Below are positions 8,913 through 18,435 of a stretch of 64,000 nt of DNA, piece after piece. Under the pieces are notes generated by a model. That model was not told where the DNA came from and did no database searches. It was given only the letters and a program-made list of their open reading frames with translations. The stretch's first letter is position 1; each line of letters starts with the position of its first letter. The DNA is from a virus, in the IMG/VR virus record IMGVR_UViG_3300011113_000238, positions 20,111 to 84,110 of that record, one strand, 5' to 3'. Made by a program: the position numbers and the translations under genes.

Positions 8913-11900
8913 ATGCAACTTGCAAAACAAACAAAAGAGCTAAATGTAGAGAAGTACGTCGGCATTAAGTACGAGGTAAACGGTCGTGATATGCAGTCCG
9001 TAGATTGCTATGGGCTTGTTTACCTGATCTACAAGAACGAACTGGGTATTACCCTACCCAGCTTTGCAGAAGATGGTATTGATGCTAATCGCACTCAAGA
9101 ACTAATCGCGCAATATAAAGAAGGTTGGGAACCTTCCGCTAATATCCAAGCTGGTGATGTGGTCATCTTCCGCATCCTCGGTATTGAAGCTCATATTGGC
9201 CTTGCTATTGACTCCGAGCGGTTCATCCATGCTCGTATTGGTTATAACTCCGCTATAGAGCGCTTTGATAGCTCCAAGTGGAAGACTCGGTTTGTTGGTA
9301 GTTATAAGTACAGTCCAAAGAATTCCGTAGTACTGAATGGTATCCCGCATCCGTTGCGTACTGAGCGCATTACTACATCTATTCCTGCAGGTACTAATGT
9401 ACTGCAGTTGCAAGACTGGGTACTGAAAGAATACAATATTGCAGAGAGCTATAAACCTCTGCTGAATATCTTTGTTAACGGTGTAAGAATTCCTGAAGAA
9501 ATGAAGGGTGTTACCGTACTCAAGGATACTGACGTAGTTGAATACCGAGTGGTCGCCCAAAACGATGGGGGTCTGCGCACTGTACTCAACTTGGCAGTAG
9601 CTGTAGCTGTAATTGCGGCTACTGGTCCCGGTGGTTTTGCAGCTACATGGGGAACTGCTGTTAATAGTGCATTAGGTTTTGCAGCAACAAGTGCTGCCGG
9701 TGGTGCTATTGTCAGTCTAGGTCTAACTGCAGTAGGTATGGCGCTTGTAGATGCTGTAGCTCCTGTACGTCAACCTCAAGGTTCATCTGGTTCTGCAAAT
9801 AACCCCGGATCAGCTGAGAGTCAACTGATTATTAATGGCGGCGCTAACCAAGCAACACCGTATGGTGCTATTCCTTTTGTACTGGGTCGTGTGCGATTGA
9901 CTCCACCATTGGGTGCCAATACATATAATCTGTTTAGTTCTGATGGTAAAGAATCCTACCTGCGTATGTTGCTCGTATGGGGTTATGGTCCGTTGTTCGT
10001 AGATGAAAGTACATTACAAATTGGTGAACTACCGATTAGTAACTACCAAGGTATCACACAAGAAACCTTGACTCGCATCTCCGAACCTACTGCGCAAGAA
10101 ATAGCTAACTTTGATGGCCTATATGGAACTGATATTACGCAGATTGCATCTGGTGTTGAACTAACGTGCGATGGTGTTGCTGGTAGTAATTCCGTTCCAG
10201 CTGGTCCGTGGTTGAACGCAGTTAGTACTGACGGTTCTGCTATGGATTTTACAGTAGCAATTCACTTCGGACAAGGTTGTCGCAGGATTAACTCACAAAC
10301 TGGTGATAGCTCTGCTGCACCTGTTACATTTGAGATTGAATACAAGTCGCAATCTGCGGTTACTTGGACAAATACAGGTACTCATATAGTTGGGACGTCT
10401 CCTGTCAAGGATGCATTTACATGGACTAAGAAGTTCACAACCAATAGTTCTGCAGAGAACGTGCAAGTTCGTATCCGTCGAATCACCGGTACTGGTACAG
10501 GTGCTCCTGTAGATAGCACCGCGCAGTATCTGTTTACTAGCACATTGGTTAACACCACGTTTAGTCGCAATACTAAACCTGCTATAGACCCGATTAACTG
10601 CAAGATTGCCAAGACTGCTTTTGAGATTAAAGCATCTGATCAGTTGAACGGTCAGATTGAAGGTATTAATGCAATCTGCTGGACATACGGTAAATCATGG
10701 AATGGTACAGCTTGGGTTGATGGTAACATCAATAACCCTGCTGCTCTGTTTAGACACGTTCTGGAGCATCCTGCGAACCCTCGTAGGGTTACTGATGCTG
10801 CTAACAAGATTAACCTCGTGCAGCTACAGGCATGGCATGAATACTGCACTGCTAAAGGTTTCACGTATAATTCAGTAGTAGGAGCACAACGCTCTGTTCT
10901 GGATATTCTCCGTGATATTTGTGCAGCGGGTAGAGCTAGCCCTGCAATGGTTGACGGTAAATGGACAGTCGTAATTGATGAAGTAAAACCCAACGTAGTG
11001 CAGCACTTTACACCGCATAACTCGTGGGGTTTTGAAGGTACTAAAGCCCTTCCTAGAATTCCAGATGGTCTGCGTGTTACTTTTGTAAACGAAGATAAGA
11101 ACTGGCAAGAGGATGAAACAATCGTATATGCGACTGCTAATTCCGCAAGCAACGCAGCGCTACTGGAAAGTATTTCAGTACCCGGTGTTACTAAACTAGA
11201 TCAAGCAATCGATCATGCTCGTTGGCACATGGCTCAAGCTAACCTTCGTCCAGAGCGTTACTCCCTGAACACTGATATTGAATACATTGTGTGCAATCGA
11301 GGTGACAGAGTTAAGGTGATGCATGATGTTCCAATGTGGGGACTTGGTTCTGGTCGCATTAAGAATAGGCTTAGTGCTACAACTTTTGAACTGACGGAAG
11401 AACTACCAATGCAAGCTGGTGTTTCCTACAGTATCCGAGTGCGTGGTAAATCCGGTGTAAGTACTGTCCGTCAAATCCGAAGCAAACCTGCGGACGGTTA
11501 TTATGACGAGATTACACTTACGGCATCAACTACCATTGCCGAAATCGACAATGACGATCTGTTTCTGTTTGGTGAAAATCAGCAGGAAGCGCAGGATTGC
11601 ATTGTGCTGTCAATTGAACCTCAAGATAATAAGACTGCAAGGTTGACTTTAGTTGACTACGGTGTGACTTCAAGTTATAATATCTTTAATGATTATCGGA
11701 ATTACACTAATAATATTGCATTTGAATCTCAGATTAGTATTGCACCTAAGTTGCTGATTCAGAGTTTTGCTGACAAGGTTCCTACAATCACGGGTATAAT
11801 CAGTGACGAGCGTGTGATGCAGAGGATTGCTGCTGGTGTATTTCAGTACAACATGCAAGTGTCATATACAAATGCGGCAGAGCTGCCTGCAAAGGTTGCT

Positions 11901-13847
11901 TTCGTGGAATTTCAGTGGGATTATGCCTCTGCTGTGGATGAATACGGTGCTCGGAGTAAGCAGGTCAAGTATAATTTAGGTTCTGTGTTAATCCCTGATG
12001 TAGATGAAGGTAGTACTTTTAAAGTACGGTGTCGATACGTGGGTGAGGATGGTAGAACTGGTAAATGGTCAACTTATGTCAATAACACAATCGTAGGTAA
12101 AACTAATCCACCAAGTCAGGTGCAAGGTTTTGCGGCGGTAGCTGACTTGAGTATTTCAAAGATTAAGCTAACTTGGGCAACAAACCCTGAACCTGATATT
12201 AAAGTGTATGAGGTGCGGACAGACTTCAACTGGGGGTCTACTGCGAATCTCGTATTCAAAGGTGATGCCACTACTTGTGTAGATACTCCTGCTGCTGCAG
12301 GTGCGTCCAAGACTTACTACATTAAAGCCTTGGATTACAGTGATAACTATAGTCTGGCGTATAGCACCGCATCATTCACTGCACAAGCACCTCGTAACGT
12401 TAGTAACGTGGGTTATATCTTTGCAGATACGTCATTAACTGCTGCTACAGTTACTATTAACTGGAACTTTGACAGTATGAGTACTTTTGGTGTTAAAGGG
12501 TATGAGGTAATATATGAAGGTATCACGCAGTTTGTCAGTGCTAGTTCTATTACGCTACCTGCAAATTGGATAGGTGAAAGAACATTCGTAATCAAGGTTG
12601 TTGATTTAATGGACAACAAGAGTACTGGGTATATGCTTCAAATACTGAAGCAGAAGCCTAACCCTTGTGGTAATTTTAGAGCACAAGTTATTGATAATAC
12701 AGTAATGTTCTATTGGAATCTACCTGATATTACTACACTACCAATTGATCACGTTCTTCTAAAGAAAGGTGCTACATGGGCAACCGCTGAAGTAATCGGA
12801 GAAAAGAAGGGTGCGTTTACAACTCAGAATGAAACTCAAGCCGGAACATATACTTATTGGATCGCTGCAGTAGATACTGACGATAATGAATCAGAACCCG
12901 TGTCGTTGACAACTGCTGTTGCCCAGCCACCGGACTTCGTGTTCTTTGCCAACTTCGTGAGTAATTTTAATGCTACCAAAGTTAATGCCGTGAAGGAATC
13001 TAATTCAAATCATTTGGTTCTACCTGTGAATACCTCCGAGACTTTCCAACAGCACTTCACGGATAACGCGTGGGGTACTCCACAAGATCAGGTTAATGCC
13101 GGTTATCCGATCTATATCCAACCAAATGAAGCAAGTGGTTACTACGAGGAAACGTTTGATTATGGTACTATCCTAGCTAGTAGCAAAGTTACTGTAGTTT
13201 ATCAAGGTACTATTGTTGCAGCGCCTGTAACGATTACTACAAGTATTTCAGTGTCAGCAAACGGGTCAACATGGCAAGTATACGATGGTGTCAGTGAAGT
13301 ATTCGCTACTTCATTCAGATATATCAAAGTAAAGTTACAAGTTAGTTCGGGAACTGATAAAGGATTATATAGCTTGGAATATCTGTCGGCAAAACTAGAC
13401 TCTAAAGTCATTAGCGATGCAGGTAGTATTGCGTGTAATTCATCTGATAGTTTAGGTACTATTGTGAACTTCAGCAAGGATTTTGCCGATGTGAGTAGTA
13501 TTGTAGTTTCGCCACAAGGTACTACTGCTATTATTCCTGTCTATGACTTCAAGGACGTTGTTGCTAGTGGTACGTATTCTGTTACATCCAATGTGTGCAC
13601 AGTCAACGTAACAGGTCATGAGTTGATTACAGGTCAGAATGTACGCATCGGTATCGCAAGTGGTACTGGAGTACTCGGTGTATATACGATTACTTCTCAC
13701 AGTGCTAATTCGTTTACAGTGAGTATGACGACACCTGACACATCAGGTAACTTGAGTATTTATCCTGAATCATTCAGAGTATATCTATTCAGTACACTAG
13801 GCGTTAGATTGACAGCTAACGCAAGTTGGTCAGTCGCAGGTTATTAA
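8913..13847 (+). CDS. Giant tail tip protein: NlpC/P60 + gpI-like + gpJ-like fusion
   Basis: About 1644 residues from ATG 8913 (a longer frame opens at 8826 but runs inside the previous gene). Residues 1-125 are an NlpC/P60 cysteine peptidase: Cys32 in VDCYGLVYLI, His94 in IEAHIGLAI, FIHARIG. Residues about 130-210 (IFVNGVRIPEEMKG, VLKDTDVVEYRV) resemble the beta-grasp gpI domain, followed by hydrophobic helices (LNLAVAVAVIAATGPGGFAA). From about residue 300 on (LGRVRLTPPLGANTYNLFSS, FRHVLEHPANPRRV, RGDRVKVMHDVPMWG) it is a gpJ-type tip attachment protein, with fibronectin III-like repeats from about 1070 to 1350. In lambda, K, I and J are separate genes. The C-terminus probably binds the host receptor and the peptidase opens peptidoglycan. 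Confidence 0.85.
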   Translation: MQLAKQTKELNVEKYVGIKYEVNGRDMQSVDCYGLVYLIYKNELGITLPSFAEDGIDANRTQELIAQYKEGWEPSANIQAGDVVIFRILGIEAHIGLAIDSERFIHARIGYNSAIERFDSSKWKTRFVGSYKYSPKNSVVLNGIPHPLRTERITTSIPAGTNVLQLQDWVLKEYNIAESYKPLLNIFVNGVRIPEEMKGVTVLKDTDVVEYRVVAQNDGGLRTVLNLAVAVAVIAATGPGGFAATWGTAVNSALGFAATSAAGGAIVSLGLTAVGMALVDAVAPVRQPQGSSGSANNPGSAESQLIINGGANQATPYGAIPFVLGRVRLTPPLGANTYNLFSSDGKESYLRMLLVWGYGPLFVDESTLQIGELPISNYQGITQETLTRISEPTAQEIANFDGLYGTDITQIASGVELTCDGVAGSNSVPAGPWLNAVSTDGSAMDFTVAIHFGQGCRRINSQTGDSSAAPVTFEIEYKSQSAVTWTNTGTHIVGTSPVKDAFTWTKKFTTNSSAENVQVRIRRITGTGTGAPVDSTAQYLFTSTLVNTTFSRNTKPAIDPINCKIAKTAFEIKASDQLNGQIEGINAICWTYGKSWNGTAWVDGNINNPAALFRHVLEHPANPRRVTDAANKINLVQLQAWHEYCTAKGFTYNSVVGAQRSVLDILRDICAAGRASPAMVDGKWTVVIDEVKPNVVQHFTPHNSWGFEGTKALPRIPDGLRVTFVNEDKNWQEDETIVYATANSASNAALLESISVPGVTKLDQAIDHARWHMAQANLRPERYSLNTDIEYIVCNRGDRVKVMHDVPMWGLGSGRIKNRLSATTFELTEELPMQAGVSYSIRVRGKSGVSTVRQIRSKPADGYYDEITLTASTTIAEIDNDDLFLFGENQQEAQDCIVLSIEPQDNKTARLTLVDYGVTSSYNIFNDYRNYTNNIAFESQISIAPKLLIQSFADKVPTITGIISDERVMQRIAAGVFQYNMQVSYTNAAELPAKVAFVEFQWDYASAVDEYGARSKQVKYNLGSVLIPDVDEGSTFKVRCRYVGEDGRTGKWSTYVNNTIVGKTNPPSQVQGFAAVADLSISKIKLTWATNPEPDIKVYEVRTDFNWGSTANLVFKGDATTCVDTPAAAGASKTYYIKALDYSDNYSLAYSTASFTAQAPRNVSNVGYIFADTSLTAATVTINWNFDSMSTFGVKGYEVIYEGITQFVSASSITLPANWIGERTFVIKVVDLMDNKSTGYMLQILKQKPNPCGNFRAQVIDNTVMFYWNLPDITTLPIDHVLLKKGATWATAEVIGEKKGAFTTQNETQAGTYTYWIAAVDTDDNESEPVSLTTAVAQPPDFVFFANFVSNFNATKVNAVKESNSNHLVLPVNTSETFQQHFTDNAWGTPQDQVNAGYPIYIQPNEASGYYEETFDYGTILASSKVTVVYQGTIVAAPVTITTSISVSANGSTWQVYDGVSEVFATSFRYIKVKLQVSSGTDKGLYSLEYLSAKLDSKVISDAGSIACNSSDSLGTIVNFSKDFADVSSIVVSPQGTTAIIPVYDFKDVVASGTYSVTSNVCTVNVTGHELITGQNVRIGIASGTGVLGVYTITSHSANSFTVSMTTPDTSGNLSIYPESFRVYLFSTLGVRLTANASWSVAGY

Positions 13848-13852
13848 CAAAT

Positions 13853-13876
13853 AGGGAGCTTCGGCTCCCTTTCTAT
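13853..13876 (+). terminator. Terminator between tail tip and tail fibre genes
   Basis: AGGGAGC / GCTCCCT stem with TTCG tetraloop, then TTCTAT. A TATAAT sits at the trailing edge (13874-13879) but has no good -35, so I do not call a promoter. Confidence 0.85.
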
Positions 13877-13893
13877 AATGAAAGGGTTTGCAA

Positions 13894-15870
13894 ATGGCAG
13901 ATCATAATAAACCAGTGCTAACTAGCACATATGCTAATTTTGTCAGTGAACTTGATGCTAGGTTTGACGATCTATCTCTTGGCCTAGACCCCGCTGTAAC
14001 GTCAGCTACGAACCTTCCAGTTAACGCAATCCGTTGGAACTCTGCGCTTGCCAAAGATCAGAAATGGAACGGTTCCTCGTGGGTTGATAAAAGTAGCTTC
14101 TACGTATTGGGTAGTGTAAGATTCAACAATGGAACAGTTGGTGCTCCCAGTATTACGTTTAGTGATGACACTACTACGGGCATCTTCAAACCTACTCCAA
14201 CTAGTATTGCGCTTACTACATCAGGCGTGGAAGCACTGCGGGCGACAAGTGGTAACATCGGAATTCCCGGTACATTGCAATTAAATAGTGCAGTCAGTAT
14301 TGATGCAAATAGTAGTGCGCTGACTATGCGTTATGCAGGTGGGGATCAACAATATGGTATTTCCATTAAAGCCGACGCTGACAACACGCAGGCCATTGGT
14401 TTTTTCAATGCCGCCAGTCAACCAGTTGGTCGGATCAGTCAGACTGCTACAAATATTCAAATTTTTGGTTTGAGTAATCTTAGCGTAGACAACGCAGTAT
14501 TCTCCAAAGACGGTTTCTTGACTACAAATTATGTAGTTAACGCACGAAACCCGATCTGGCGTTTTGGCGATTCGCAGTTGGTTGGTATTAGTTATTTCCA
14601 AGGTACTAGCGGTTATCAAAGTGCAGATAGCATTGGCATGCATTTCGGTGAGGCAAATGCAGCAGGTTCTAAGTTTTCGTTCACCAGTGATGGTCGATTA
14701 GTGACTACCAAGAATATCGTCAGTGGTATTGCTGCTCCTCATGATTCCGGTCAGAATATTACTGTGAATGGAACGGGGACTACAGCGAGTACCGCACCGT
14801 ATCTTACTGTAAACAGCAGAGGATTAGTTGCAGGTAATGGTTCGCAATTTACATCCGGTGGTCTATTATTTGCAAGCTATCGTGATGTAAGAACTACATC
14901 ATACATCGGTGGCATTACAATGCGCGTTAGAAACGTAAATGATGTAGTAACTGACCCTGTTCAGATGGAGTTCCGCATTGGACCTTCTTACGGTGATAGC
15001 TTTGCGAATGCCGGTGATGCTGCACTACCTGCTGCACCGATGACGTTGAGTGCCGGCGGTGTTCTGAATGTAAGTACTTCCATTACAACGCCTTACATGC
15101 AAGGCGTAGCAGCGCAGAGTAACGGTTTAAAAGTAAGCGATCCTGAAGAAACCCCCGGATTAAATCGAGAATTAGCTCATATTACACCTCAATCAGTTGT
15201 TAGGAACATACGTGCTGATTTCGCACAGAGTACTGCAACAGGTACAGGTGGAAGATACGCTGGTGTAATGACTTTCAGTCCATATGACGGTAAAACTGCA
15301 TCCGCGGGTGGTCCAAGTTACCAACTTGCATTCGGCAGTAGTCAAAACAACGGTGGTTCTCCGCAACTGCGCATTCGCAACGGTATTGACACTACATGGA
15401 ACTCTTGGGTTGATGTAATGACACCTGCTGGTGCTATTGTTCACTTTGCAAGGGCCAGTGCTCCTTCTGGTTATTTGAAGGCCAATGGTGCAGCTGTGTC
15501 AAGAACAGCCTATCATGCGCTATTTGATATTATTGGTACAACATTCGGTGCGGGAGATGGGAGTACCACGTTTAACTTACCTGATTTGAGGGCGCAGTTT
15601 ATTCGTGGATGGGATGATGGATTGGGAGTAGACAGCTTCCGCATATTCGGTAGTTTCCAATCAGGTTCTGTTGAGAGTCACACTCACGCACCACCTGCAG
15701 GTTTGACTGGTCCTTGGCTGAGTAATGCATTCAGTGGTGATGGTCAAATTGATAGCAGTAATGTAACTGGTCCTGGTGAACGAAATGGAGTGTTAGGTAA
15801 CACTCAGGCTTACGGTGGTGATGAAACTAGACCTCGTAACATCGCATTGCTGGCTTGCATTAAATATTAA
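13894..15870 (+). CDS. Tail fibre with C-terminal phage collar domain
   Basis: 658 residues from ATG 13894, eight bases after GAAAGGG; an in-frame TTG at 13888 is less likely. The middle is repetitive, Ser/Thr/Asn/Gly-rich and beta-helical in character (FSDDTTTGIFKPTPTSIALT). The last 150 residues form a tail collar domain: APSGYLKANGAAVSRTAYHA, FNLPDLRAQFIRGWDDG, SHTHAP, and the closing ETRPRNIALLACIKY. This is the trimeric receptor-binding fibre; the collar tip usually contacts the host. The neighbour downstream is its probable assembly protein. Confidence 0.88.
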   Translation: MADHNKPVLTSTYANFVSELDARFDDLSLGLDPAVTSATNLPVNAIRWNSALAKDQKWNGSSWVDKSSFYVLGSVRFNNGTVGAPSITFSDDTTTGIFKPTPTSIALTTSGVEALRATSGNIGIPGTLQLNSAVSIDANSSALTMRYAGGDQQYGISIKADADNTQAIGFFNAASQPVGRISQTATNIQIFGLSNLSVDNAVFSKDGFLTTNYVVNARNPIWRFGDSQLVGISYFQGTSGYQSADSIGMHFGEANAAGSKFSFTSDGRLVTTKNIVSGIAAPHDSGQNITVNGTGTTASTAPYLTVNSRGLVAGNGSQFTSGGLLFASYRDVRTTSYIGGITMRVRNVNDVVTDPVQMEFRIGPSYGDSFANAGDAALPAAPMTLSAGGVLNVSTSITTPYMQGVAAQSNGLKVSDPEETPGLNRELAHITPQSVVRNIRADFAQSTATGTGGRYAGVMTFSPYDGKTASAGGPSYQLAFGSSQNNGGSPQLRIRNGIDTTWNSWVDVMTPAGAIVHFARASAPSGYLKANGAAVSRTAYHALFDIIGTTFGAGDGSTTFNLPDLRAQFIRGWDDGLGVDSFRIFGSFQSGSVESHTHAPPAGLTGPWLSNAFSGDGQIDSSNVTGPGERNGVLGNTQAYGGDETRPRNIALLACIKY

Positions 15871-15879
15871 GGAGAACAT

Positions 15880-16350
15880 ATGACAAAACAAGTCTCACAA
15901 CTTGATACCAACGGTTACTTCGTTGGGGTAACAACTGCAGATGAATCCCCGCTAGAGGAAGGGGTATTCCTTATTCCAGCTGGTACCGTTGATTCGATAC
16001 CCCCTTCAATACCGGAAGGTAAACTTGCACGGTGGAATGGTGAGTGGACTCTTGAGGATATTCCACAACCGGAACCTGAAGAACCACCTGTCGAACCAGA
16101 ACCGTTCAAACCAAAATCAGTGACAATGCGACAGGCTAGACTAGCTCTGCTTGAAGCTGGTTATTATTCTTCGGTTCAAACTGCTATCAATGCAATCGAA
16201 GACCCTATTATCCGACAAGCATCTCAGATTGAATGGGAGTACGCAGCTACCGTTGACAGGAATAGCTCGTTTACTCAAGGTATGGCGAATGCACTCGGTT
16301 TAACCGAGCAAGATATGGATAATCTATTCATGCTGGCATGGAGTAAGTAA
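15880..16350 (+). CDS. Tail fibre assembly-like protein
   Basis: 156 residues with AAGGAGAACAT before the start. The N-terminus (YFVGVTTADESPLEEG, ARWNGEWTLEDIP), a Pro/Glu linker (PQPEPEEPPVEPEPF) and a helical C-terminus (SVTMRQARLALLEAGYYSSV, IEWEYAATVDR) follow the plan of fibre-assembly and fibre-tip accessory proteins found right after collar-type fibres. It likely chaperones fibre trimerisation or stays as a tip subunit. Confidence 0.7.
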   Translation: MTKQVSQLDTNGYFVGVTTADESPLEEGVFLIPAGTVDSIPPSIPEGKLARWNGEWTLEDIPQPEPEEPPVEPEPFKPKSVTMRQARLALLEAGYYSSVQTAINAIEDPIIRQASQIEWEYAATVDRNSSFTQGMANALGLTEQDMDNLFMLAWSK

Positions 16351-16713
16351 ATGCAAGAAGTTCTATTAGCTGCAATACTGGGGTTAGCTACCCTAGCTCT
16401 GTATCTGGTGATCTTCTTCTACCTGTATGTGCTCGTGATGGGTATATACAGGGTTCATCTCCAAGATAGACTGAAGGGATTTCTATTCGTTCTTTGCGTA
16501 CCTGCAGTAGTCGTAGGATTACTCTTTGATGTATTTGCAAATCTATTCATTGCTACGTTCGTTTTCTGGCAGTTACCAAGAGAATGGTTAGTGACCACTA
16601 GGTTAACTAAGATTAAATCCAATCCCCTAGAGCACTGGAAACGCAGGTATATCGCGCAATACGTCTGTGAGCACATACTGGACGTATTCGACCCGAACGG
16701 TGATCACTGCTAA
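16351..16713 (+). CDS. Conserved phage membrane protein
   Basis: 120 residues. The ATG directly follows the previous TAA. Two or three hydrophobic helices fill residues 5-75 (LLAAILGLATLALYLVIFFY, FLFVLCVPAVVVGLLFDVFA). The soluble tail LPREWLVTTRLTKI...HILDVFDPNGDHC is a conserved phage pattern of unknown function. It lies between fibre and lysis genes, so a role in lysis or host envelope is possible but unproven. Confidence 0.6.
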   Translation: MQEVLLAAILGLATLALYLVIFFYLYVLVMGIYRVHLQDRLKGFLFVLCVPAVVVGLLFDVFANLFIATFVFWQLPREWLVTTRLTKIKSNPLEHWKRRYIAQYVCEHILDVFDPNGDHC

Positions 16714-16729
16714 TCGCGCTTAATTACTC

Positions 16730-16758
16730 TTTACTTAACAAGGAAGTAATGATATAAT
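16730..16758 (+). promoter_or_regulatory. Sigma70-like promoter ahead of the lysis block
   Basis: TTTACT at 16730-16735, 17-bp spacer, TATAAT at 16753-16758. The same -35/-10 pair with the same spacing occurs on the minus strand before the nrd genes (23433-23461). A terminator hairpin follows within 32 bp, so most transcripts may be cut short. Confidence 0.65.
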
Positions 16759-16789
16759 AAAGTACTGTCAATAATTTTACAATCAACAT

Positions 16790-16812
16790 AGCCCCGCAAG
16801 GGGCTTTCTTCG
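16790..16812 (+). terminator. Terminator upstream of the lysis block
   Basis: AGCCCC / GGGGCT stem with GCAA tetraloop followed by TTCTTCGTTT. It lies between the promoter at 16730 and the first gene of the lysis block. Confidence 0.85.
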
Positions 16813-16830
16813 TTTATAAGTGAGTGCAAT

Positions 16831-17157
16831 ATGGAGCTATCCCACCTTTACCTTTCGTTTTCACTGGACCTAATCCCTGTTGTACTCGCCATCGTTGCAC
16901 TGCAGAGATTGTACACAGTTACTGCTGTTAACACTACCCTTCAACTAGCTAGAGCAAGCTGTATTATGCTTGTACTGTGTCAGTTAACTTGGATTCATTC
17001 CTACTTGATGCACTTTCCGTTGATCAATTCCTTGGTGGATAACATCTGGTCATTGTTCAATAGTATTGTAATGCTGATGATCCTTAGTCTCGTCAGACAG
17101 CACAACACCAACACCGATGGTATTGGCTCGCATAGAGATGACTCCAATAGAGGATAG
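16831..17157 (+). CDS. Small membrane protein of the lysis region
   Basis: 108 residues with hydrophobic segments at about 8-25 (FSLDLIPVVLAIVALQRLY), 38-58 and 68-88. The C-terminus is polar (RQHNTNTDGIGSHRDDSNRG). No recognised family. Its stop is immediately before the ATG of the next membrane protein, and both sit upstream of the holin, so an auxiliary lysis role is a reasonable inference only. Confidence 0.55.
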   Translation: MELSHLYLSFSLDLIPVVLAIVALQRLYTVTAVNTTLQLARASCIMLVLCQLTWIHSYLMHFPLINSLVDNIWSLFNSIVMLMILSLVRQHNTNTDGIGSHRDDSNRG

Positions 17158-17158
17158 T

Positions 17159-17569
17159 ATGCAAACTTCATTCAATTTCAAAGTAGCCTACATGCTGGCA
17201 ATGAGCAAGATTGAAACTACAGCAATGTTGTGCATTGCATCGTGGTTAATGTCCGTGGGCTTCATTACAGGTGTGCATGACAAGAGCGTGGATTACGTAG
17301 CCATCTGGCAACTAGGTAGTAAGTACTTCTGGTGCTATACCTTCGCTATATACGCTCTGATTAAAACTCTGAGTATTTTCGGTAGTGTGGACTACCGGCT
17401 CGAACTAATTAATGCTGTGGTAGGATTATGGGGCTGGTTATACATTTGCCTGAGCTTTATGCTCTTTGACACGACTCCCATTTCTCCGCATGAATTGGTA
17501 TTTCTTCTTCCGGTAATAGCTGAATCTTGGTTGCTACTGTCCTACCAACAACGAGGTGAAAAAGGATAG
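17159..17569 (+). CDS. Four-helix membrane protein of the lysis region
   Basis: 136 residues from ATG 17159, chosen over an upstream in-frame start because AGAGGA lies just before it and it then abuts the previous stop. Hydrophobic helices at about 15-35, 50-68, 78-98 and 105-122 (AVVGLWGWLYICLSFMLF). Unknown family; could be a holin-like or antiholin protein. Confidence 0.55.
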   Translation: MQTSFNFKVAYMLAMSKIETTAMLCIASWLMSVGFITGVHDKSVDYVAIWQLGSKYFWCYTFAIYALIKTLSIFGSVDYRLELINAVVGLWGWLYICLSFMLFDTTPISPHELVFLLPVIAESWLLLSYQQRGEKG

Positions 17570-17572
17570 CGC

Positions 17573-17926
17573 ATGAACTTGACAAACTTATCTGCTGTAG
17601 ATATTGCCCAAGCTACAACAATGATTGCTGCTGCGATTATAGCAGCTGTAGCCGTACTGCAGAAAGTACTGAAGGGCTTTAAAGACACGAACACTGAAAG
17701 TAGCATCATCTCACTGATGCATACTGAATTACAGCGGATGGCTACGCAGAATACTCTGCTAACAACCGAACTGAATAAACTACAGCTGGAAATTCTCAAG
17801 CTCAATAAAGAACTTGGTAATCTTTCGGATGAAAATCGCAGGTTGCATAATGAAGTCTCTTCCCTAGCAGCGGAAGTAGTAAGACTGCAGAATGTAATCG
17901 CACTAAACAACATACAAGTTGATTAA
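17573..17926 (+). CDS. Membrane-anchored coiled-coil protein (spanin-like layout)
   Basis: 117 residues. One N-terminal hydrophobic helix (ATTMIAAAIIAAVAVLQKVL) is followed by a long heptad-type coiled coil (TTELNKLQLEILKLNKELGN, ENRRLHNEVSSLAAEVVRLQ). This is the layout of an inner-membrane spanin (Rz-like), which links inner to outer membrane at the last step of lysis in Gram-negative hosts. No separate lipoprotein partner is visible nearby, so the call is tentative. Confidence 0.5.
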   Translation: MNLTNLSAVDIAQATTMIAAAIIAAVAVLQKVLKGFKDTNTESSIISLMHTELQRMATQNTLLTTELNKLQLEILKLNKELGNLSDENRRLHNEVSSLAAEVVRLQNVIALNNIQVD

Positions 17927-17943
17927 TCAACTAAGGAGGTAAT

Positions 17944-18435
17944 ATGCTACCTATTCTAGCAGGTATTCTCTCAAGTCTAATTGCAAATAATATGCCACGA
18001 GTAGCGCAAGCTGTCGTGGATAAAGGCTTGGATTATGTGGAGGATAAACTAGGCGTGAAACTTGAACCTGACATGACGCAGGAACAACTCCAAGCTGTGC
18101 GCGAAGCAGCCTTGAAGCATGAAGAATTCCAGATTGAGCAAAGCAACAAGAATACTGACAGTGCTCGTGTAATGAACACAGGTATTCAGACTTCGGAATT
18201 CGCAAGTACTCTGGCGAAGAACGCAGCTTATTTCATTGACTTTGCGATTGTAGCTGCAGCTATCTTTGTTACATGGTTAACATTCTTCAAAGCTATCCCC
18301 TTGGATAACAAAGAGATTGTCTACACTGCATTGGGTTCTCTCTGGACACTGACAGGTACTATCGTGAACTTCCACAGAGGTTCCAGCCGACAGTCCCAAG
18401 GTAAGGATGATGTTATTAGAAAGCTGAGTGAATGA
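17944..18435 (+). CDS. Holin, 3-TM family
   Basis: 163 residues. The N-terminus (LPILAGILSSLIANNMPRVA), an acidic-helical middle and two C-terminal helices (YFIDFAIVAAAIFVTWLTFF, IVYTALGSLWTLTGTIVNFH) ending RGSSRQSQGKDDVIRKLSE fit the Holin_3TMs type. It permeabilises the inner membrane to release the endolysin. Strong Shine-Dalgarno AAGGAGGTAAT. The end overlaps the endolysin start by 4 bp (ATGA), the common holin-endolysin coupling. Confidence 0.8.
   Translation: MLPILAGILSSLIANNMPRVAQAVVDKGLDYVEDKLGVKLEPDMTQEQLQAVREAALKHEEFQIEQSNKNTDSARVMNTGIQTSEFASTLAKNAAYFIDFAIVAAAIFVTWLTFFKAIPLDNKEIVYTALGSLWTLTGTIVNFHRGSSRQSQGKDDVIRKLSE

Noticed and set aside
9102-9560. Minus-strand open frame inside the tail tip gene
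   Set aside because: Antisense shadow of a well-supported coding region; no promoter or ribosome site.
13874-13879. TATAAT before the tail fibre gene as a promoter
   Set aside because: No acceptable -35 at 15-19 bp; it overlaps the tail of a terminator.
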